From contig NZ_WHNZ01000007.1 in the NCBI RefSeq assembly GCF_013141725.1, forward strand, positions 310,001-374,000: a stretch of DNA of 64,000 bases, in the 5' to 3' direction. This document shows positions 60,543 to 64,000 of this stretch, in pieces; position 1 is the first letter of the stretch; every line of letters begins with the position of its first letter. Under the pieces are notes generated by a model. The model had not been told where the DNA came from. It was given only the letters and a program-made list of their open reading frames with translations, and made no database searches. This DNA is from Paenibacillus planticolens (lineage in GTDB: Bacteria; Bacillota; Bacilli; Paenibacillales; NBRC-103111). The position numbers were made by a program, and so were the translations under genes.

Positions 60543-63326
60543 TTACTGCAGAATCGCTTGTGCCACGATAGCCAGATCTGTAATGTCGACTTTGCCGTCT
60601 TTATTGATATCCGCAGCCTTGTACTTATCCCAATCCGGATCTGCCGACGTTTTACCGTAAGCAGCCGCAACGATCGCCAAGTCGCCGATACTGAACACGC
60701 CGTCACCATTCATATCGCCTGGTGCAGCAGTAATAACGGAGGACGTGAACTTCGTAATCGCCGCATTCAGATCCGTTACCGCTTGCGCGACTTCATTCTT
60801 CTTCGCTGCCGCATTGTTCAGCACGACTTTTGCCGTGTTAATCGCAGCCTGCAGAGCATCCTTCGCTGCCGACGGATATTGACCTGGAAGCGTTCCTACA
60901 ACAGCAGCATCGTACTTGCTTTGTGCACTATCAATCAAAGCACTCAACGCTGTTTTATCTACTACGCTAATTTGGACGTTGAAGGTCGCGCCGCTAAGCT
61001 CCGTTTCCACGCCTCGCTCATCAGCAATCACAACGCCCGATACCGTTACGGCACTGCTTGCCGATTCAACCGATTTCGCACGGAATTTCAATTTGAGCCA
61101 ATCTCCGCTAGCGCTATGATTACTTCCCACGTTAGCTACGATAAAGCGAACTTTACCTGCGGAAGCTTTCTTGTCAATAATTTGTGCTCCCTCTTTCACA
61201 GGGCTCGCCGAAACGTATTCCAACTTCTGCGGATCATAGGAGATCGTAACATCATGCGCGTAAACTTGTTGAGTTACATTTTTTACACTGTAGGTCAAAT
61301 CGAATTCTTGGCCTGGAATCACTTCAGTGTCACCAGATAATGCAGTGCCCGGTCTCGTTTGGGCATAAGTCATGCCATATCCAAGCGGGAATAACGGGTT
61401 GCTCTTGTCTTTCGAATTGATCTCAGCAAACGTGCGAGGCCATGTGTAAGGCAATTTGCCTTGGAAATCGTAGTCGCCGAAAACAACATCGGCAACGCCC
61501 GCGCCTTCGGACCCTGGAAGCCATGCTTCAACAACAGCATCCCAGTCAGCAATATCGTTCGTAATTACAAGCGGTCTGCCCGATACAAGAATAATAACTA
61601 CTTTCAAATTCGGGTTAGCCGCTTTTGCCGCCTTCAAGTTCGCAACGATGCTCGCATCACTGGATGCGCCGCCTGTTCCGTAAGTCAGGTTCGTACCTGT
61701 ACGGTCTCCATTACCTTCCGCATATGGATCTTCCCCGATAACAGCAACGGCAATATCATGACCTGCTGTAGCTGTAGCTCCGGTTTGATCCCAATCCACG
61801 GTTACACCTGGACCCGCTACTTGCTTAATGCCGTCCAGAATGTTCGTTCCTTTGGTCGCTACGTTGGCGTCGCCCTGCCATTTGATCGTCCAGCCGCCAA
61901 GTTGATAGCCGATGTGATTGGCTTTATCGCCAATAACGACGATTTTCTGCGATCCATCTTTTTTCAATGGAAGTACGTTACTAGTGTTTTTCAACAGAAC
62001 GAGAGATTTTCTAGCCGCCTCGCGAGCAAGGGCAGCATGGTCTGCGTTATAGATTACGCTCTCCGGATTCGTCACGCTGTCCGATAGCGGCTGCTCGAAC
62101 AGTCCATTCTCGAACTTGACTCTGAGAACTCGGGTAACGGCATCATCAATCCGTGCCATCGATACATCGCCAGAGCCTACCAATGATTTTAAGTTGTTGA
62201 TGAATCCGACCCAGCCGCTGCCTGCGCCAGAGTTAGCTGTCGTATTCCCTTTGGCGGAAAGCATGAACATATCAACGCCGGCATTTACACTAGCTTTAAC
62301 TTGTCTTTTATAATTGGCTGCACCACTTATATTATTGCCTTGATCATCTACTACGATTTGTTGAATAGCGTCATAATCCGACACGACAAAGCCCGTAAAG
62401 CCCATTTGGCCTTTCAGAACATCTGTAATCAGATGTGTGTCAGCGTGTGATTTCAGTCCGTTAATACCGCTGTAAGTGATCATTACGTTACGAGCGCCTG
62501 CATCAACCGCTTTTTTGTAGTAAGCAAGGTGCGGAGCCAAATATTCATCTTTGGCTTGATTCAGCGTTTTTCCTTCCGGTACCGGAATCGTGATGTTTCC
62601 AGTATTTACACCGTTGTCCGTTAAGCCGTCTCCAATGAAATGCTTGATACTGGCGACGATTTTTTTGCCTTTCAAGAATCCGTTATCTCCGAGATCGCCT
62701 TGCAGCCCTTGGACAGCAGCGACTCCGAGCTTACCTACGATTTGCGGATCTTCGCTGTAGCCTTCATACGTTCTGCCCCAGCGAATATTTTGAACGGCGG
62801 AGATAACCGGAGCGAAAGTCCATTGTACGCCCGTCGCCCGCACTTCTTCCGCTGTTGCGCTTCCGATCCTTTTCACCAAATCAGCATCATTGGCTGCGCC
62901 CAGCCCTACGTTATGCGGAAACATGGTCGCATTCGTCAGATTGTTGTGTCCGTGAACAGCATCGACGCCATAGATCATCGGAATGCTTAACCGAGTACCC
63001 AACGATTGATTTTGGAAATTGTCGACCATGGTTTTCCAGGCAGCTGCCGTATTTCCGGTTGGAACCGATCCGCCACCGCTTAAGATCGAACCTAAGTAGT
63101 AGGTTTTGACATCATTCGTTCCCAGGGAAGCCCGTTCTGCTTGGACCATCTGACCGATTTTTTCATCCAAATTCATTTTACCCAGCAAATCCTGCACCCG
63201 CTGCTCGATGGGCATATTCGGATTTTTGTAAATCTCCACATCAGCGGCTGACGCCACATTGGCGACATTAAAGGGTAGTAAGGACAGCATCATAACAGAA
63301 GCAAGATAGGACCTCAGTTTCTTCAT
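60543..63326 (-). CDS. Secreted GH3 beta-glucosidase-like enzyme with cohesin-FIVAR-dockerin tail
   Basis: This is a protein of about 927 residues. The signal peptide MKKLRSYLASVMMLSLLPFN then VANVASA is followed by a GH3 TIM barrel: DEKIGQMVQAER, YGVDAVHGHNNL, GRTYEGYSEDPQIVGKLGVA, IKHFIGDG and GFVVSDYDAIQQIV with the Asp nucleophile. The alpha/beta sandwich (SLVLLKNTSNVLPLKKDGSQ, VIGEDPYAEGNGDR) follows in normal order. The ExoP-like pattern points to beta-1,3/1,4-glucan or cello-oligosaccharide breakdown. The Fn3-like domain is missing; the chain passes at PLGYGMTYAQTRPG directly into cohesin-like, helical and dockerin (DMNGDGVFSIGDLAIVAAAY, DINKDGKVDITDLAIVAQAI) domains. ATG 63326 is used although GGGAGG is 13 nt away. 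Confidence 0.92.
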   Translation of the reverse strand: MKKLRSYLASVMMLSLLPFNVANVASAADVEIYKNPNMPIEQRVQDLLGKMNLDEKIGQMVQAERASLGTNDVKTYYLGSILSGGGSVPTGNTAAAWKTMVDNFQNQSLGTRLSIPMIYGVDAVHGHNNLTNATMFPHNVGLGAANDADLVKRIGSATAEEVRATGVQWTFAPVISAVQNIRWGRTYEGYSEDPQIVGKLGVAAVQGLQGDLGDNGFLKGKKIVASIKHFIGDGLTDNGVNTGNITIPVPEGKTLNQAKDEYLAPHLAYYKKAVDAGARNVMITYSGINGLKSHADTHLITDVLKGQMGFTGFVVSDYDAIQQIVVDDQGNNISGAANYKRQVKASVNAGVDMFMLSAKGNTTANSGAGSGWVGFINNLKSLVGSGDVSMARIDDAVTRVLRVKFENGLFEQPLSDSVTNPESVIYNADHAALAREAARKSLVLLKNTSNVLPLKKDGSQKIVVIGDKANHIGYQLGGWTIKWQGDANVATKGTNILDGIKQVAGPGVTVDWDQTGATATAGHDIAVAVIGEDPYAEGNGDRTGTNLTYGTGGASSDASIVANLKAAKAANPNLKVVIILVSGRPLVITNDIADWDAVVEAWLPGSEGAGVADVVFGDYDFQGKLPYTWPRTFAEINSKDKSNPLFPLGYGMTYAQTRPGTALSGDTEVIPGQEFDLTYSVKNVTQQVYAHDVTISYDPQKLEYVSASPVKEGAQIIDKKASAGKVRFIVANVGSNHSASGDWLKLKFRAKSVESASSAVTVSGVVIADERGVETELSGATFNVQISVVDKTALSALIDSAQSKYDAAVVGTLPGQYPSAAKDALQAAINTAKVVLNNAAAKKNEVAQAVTDLNAAITKFTSSVITAAPGDMNGDGVFSIGDLAIVAAAYGKTSADPDWDKYKAADINKDGKVDITDLAIVAQAILQ

Positions 63327-63761
63327 CTTAGTTTCAAATCCTCCCAAATGTTATTGGAAAAGCGACTAAAACAGAAGCTTTTGAAAATATCATTTCAACC
63401 GGAATCGGTTATCCGTATCACCCCTCTCACGAATTTTGTGATACATTTTGTAACATTTTGGATAAAGCGAAAAAATAAAGCGCTTTCGTTGTTTATTATG
63501 TACTTATGTTGCAATAATTAACATTCGAAATCCTCTTATTTTGTATAAATATTCTACTCACTTATAACTAATTATACCTGCGAATTCAACGATAAAAATG
63601 CGCAAAATCAAAAATTCGATTGATTATATCTCCAATTCACGCTTTTTTTGCGGTTATTGTTCATTCCAGCAGTCCGTTTTGCACGTGTTGCAAAAAACAA
63701 AAATGGGGCAAAAGACGACATCATCGTCCCTCCCCCAATACTTGTCGAATCGTACTCAAGA
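63327..63761. promoter_or_regulatory. Upstream region of the GH3 gene with a cre-like core
   Basis: About 430 bases contain no gene. AAAGCGCTTTCG at 63477-63488 holds the central palindrome of CcpA (cre) sites and lies about 150 bases before the GH3 start, but the outer cre positions do not match. It is therefore only a weak candidate for catabolite control. Confidence 0.25.
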
Positions 63762-64000
63762 TTATACACCCGGCTCATAATGAACATGAACTTCATATAC
63801 ATTGGATAATTTTTTCAACTCATCTTCAACCCTTGTCGCAATTTCGTGGGCTTTTTGAAATTCTAAATCAGACTGAATGAGCAAAATAACGTCGATTACC
63901 GCATTACTGCCATAATTTCTAGCTCTAATTTCCTTTACATCTTCTACGCCCTCAATACTCAATACAGTATCTTTATATAATTCTATTTTTTGTTCATCAA
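63762..64000 (-). CDS. C-terminal part of a cation diffusion facilitator (CDF) transporter
   Basis: The frame is open to the window edge, so the N-terminal membrane part lies outside. The visible 79 residues form the cytoplasmic dimerisation domain: LSIEGVEDVKEIRARNYGSN, then AVIDVILLIQSDLEFQKAHE, IATRVEDELKKLSNVYEVHV and HYEP. This is the ferredoxin-like ZT_dimer fold in which the His of AHE, the VHVH pair and terminal residues bind metal. CDF proteins export Zn, Mn, Co or Fe from the cytoplasm in exchange for protons. Metal choice depends on the unseen membrane helices. Confidence 0.88.
   Translation of the reverse strand, partial: DEQKIELYKDTVLSIEGVEDVKEIRARNYGSNAVIDVILLIQSDLEFQKAHEIATRVEDELKKLSNVYEVHVHYEPGV

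Noticed and set aside
60483-61340. Plus-strand open frame of 285 codons
   Set aside because: It lies opposite the tail of the GH3 gene, starts inside the terminator hairpin, and reads as Arg/Cys/Ser-rich non-globular sequence.
63477-63488. A CcpA cre site before the GH3 gene
   Set aside because: The AAAGCGCTTT core is present, but the outer conserved positions do not match, so it is listed only as a weak candidate.

Overview
The window reads as a chromosomal stretch of a Gram-positive, spore-former-type Firmicute, most likely Paenibacillus or a close relative. The grounds are: strong GGAGG-type ribosome binding sites with frequent TTG and GTG starts, many secreted multidomain polysaccharide-degrading enzymes with cohesin-like and dockerin modules, an SLH surface protein, copper-amine-oxidase-type stalk domains, DUF4179-type anti-sigma factors, a MocR/EamA divergon and a remnant of the Bacillus-type lipid II flippase Amj. 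No rRNA, tRNA, CRISPR array, intact insertion sequence or phage gene was recognised. The genus is inferred from gene content, not from a marker gene.

Left part (1-13.4 kb): single genes and small regulator/target modules. They are a truncated-by-window RCC1-repeat membrane protein, a VOC protein, an Asp-nucleophile alpha/beta hydrolase, DoxX, a MerR/SDR divergon, a UPF0158 protein, two divergent msrA paralogues, a membrane-anchored serine hydrolase, an aldo/keto reductase, an ankyrin-repeat protein and an ArsR/MDR-oxidoreductase pair with matching dyads.

Middle part (13.4-34.6 kb): more AT-rich and visibly eroded. It carries small membrane proteins, a collapsed amj pseudogene, a run of tiny genes ending at a strong terminator, a two-gene membrane block, a FAD oxidoreductase, a TetR/MFS efflux divergon, a frameshifted chimera of an unknown family with a GNAT acetyltransferase, a GntR-MocR/EamA divergon, an SH3-repeat secreted protein, a lactonase-like beta-propeller, and a junction where a PfpI-family gene and an Imm7-type immunity gene have cut each other short. 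argC with an ARG-box-like site, terC and a second MerR/SDR divergon follow.

Right part (34.6-63.4 kb): a carbohydrate locus, nearly all on the minus strand. Four large secreted enzymes (GH28 pectinase-like, CE15 glucuronoyl-esterase-like with a CBM9-like domain, a permuted 2008-residue GH3, and a conventional GH3) all end in the same cassette: cohesin-like domain, helical FIVAR-like domain, type I dockerin. Interleaved are an ECF sigma/anti-sigma pair, an AarF-family kinase with a phasin-like partner, a stalk-domain protein, an SLH/Ig protein, a soluble sensor kinase, and a 1257-residue protein of no recognised family. No free-standing scaffoldin is present, so the enzymes appear built to join each other or an unseen partner. 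The window closes inside the C-terminal domain of a CDF metal transporter.
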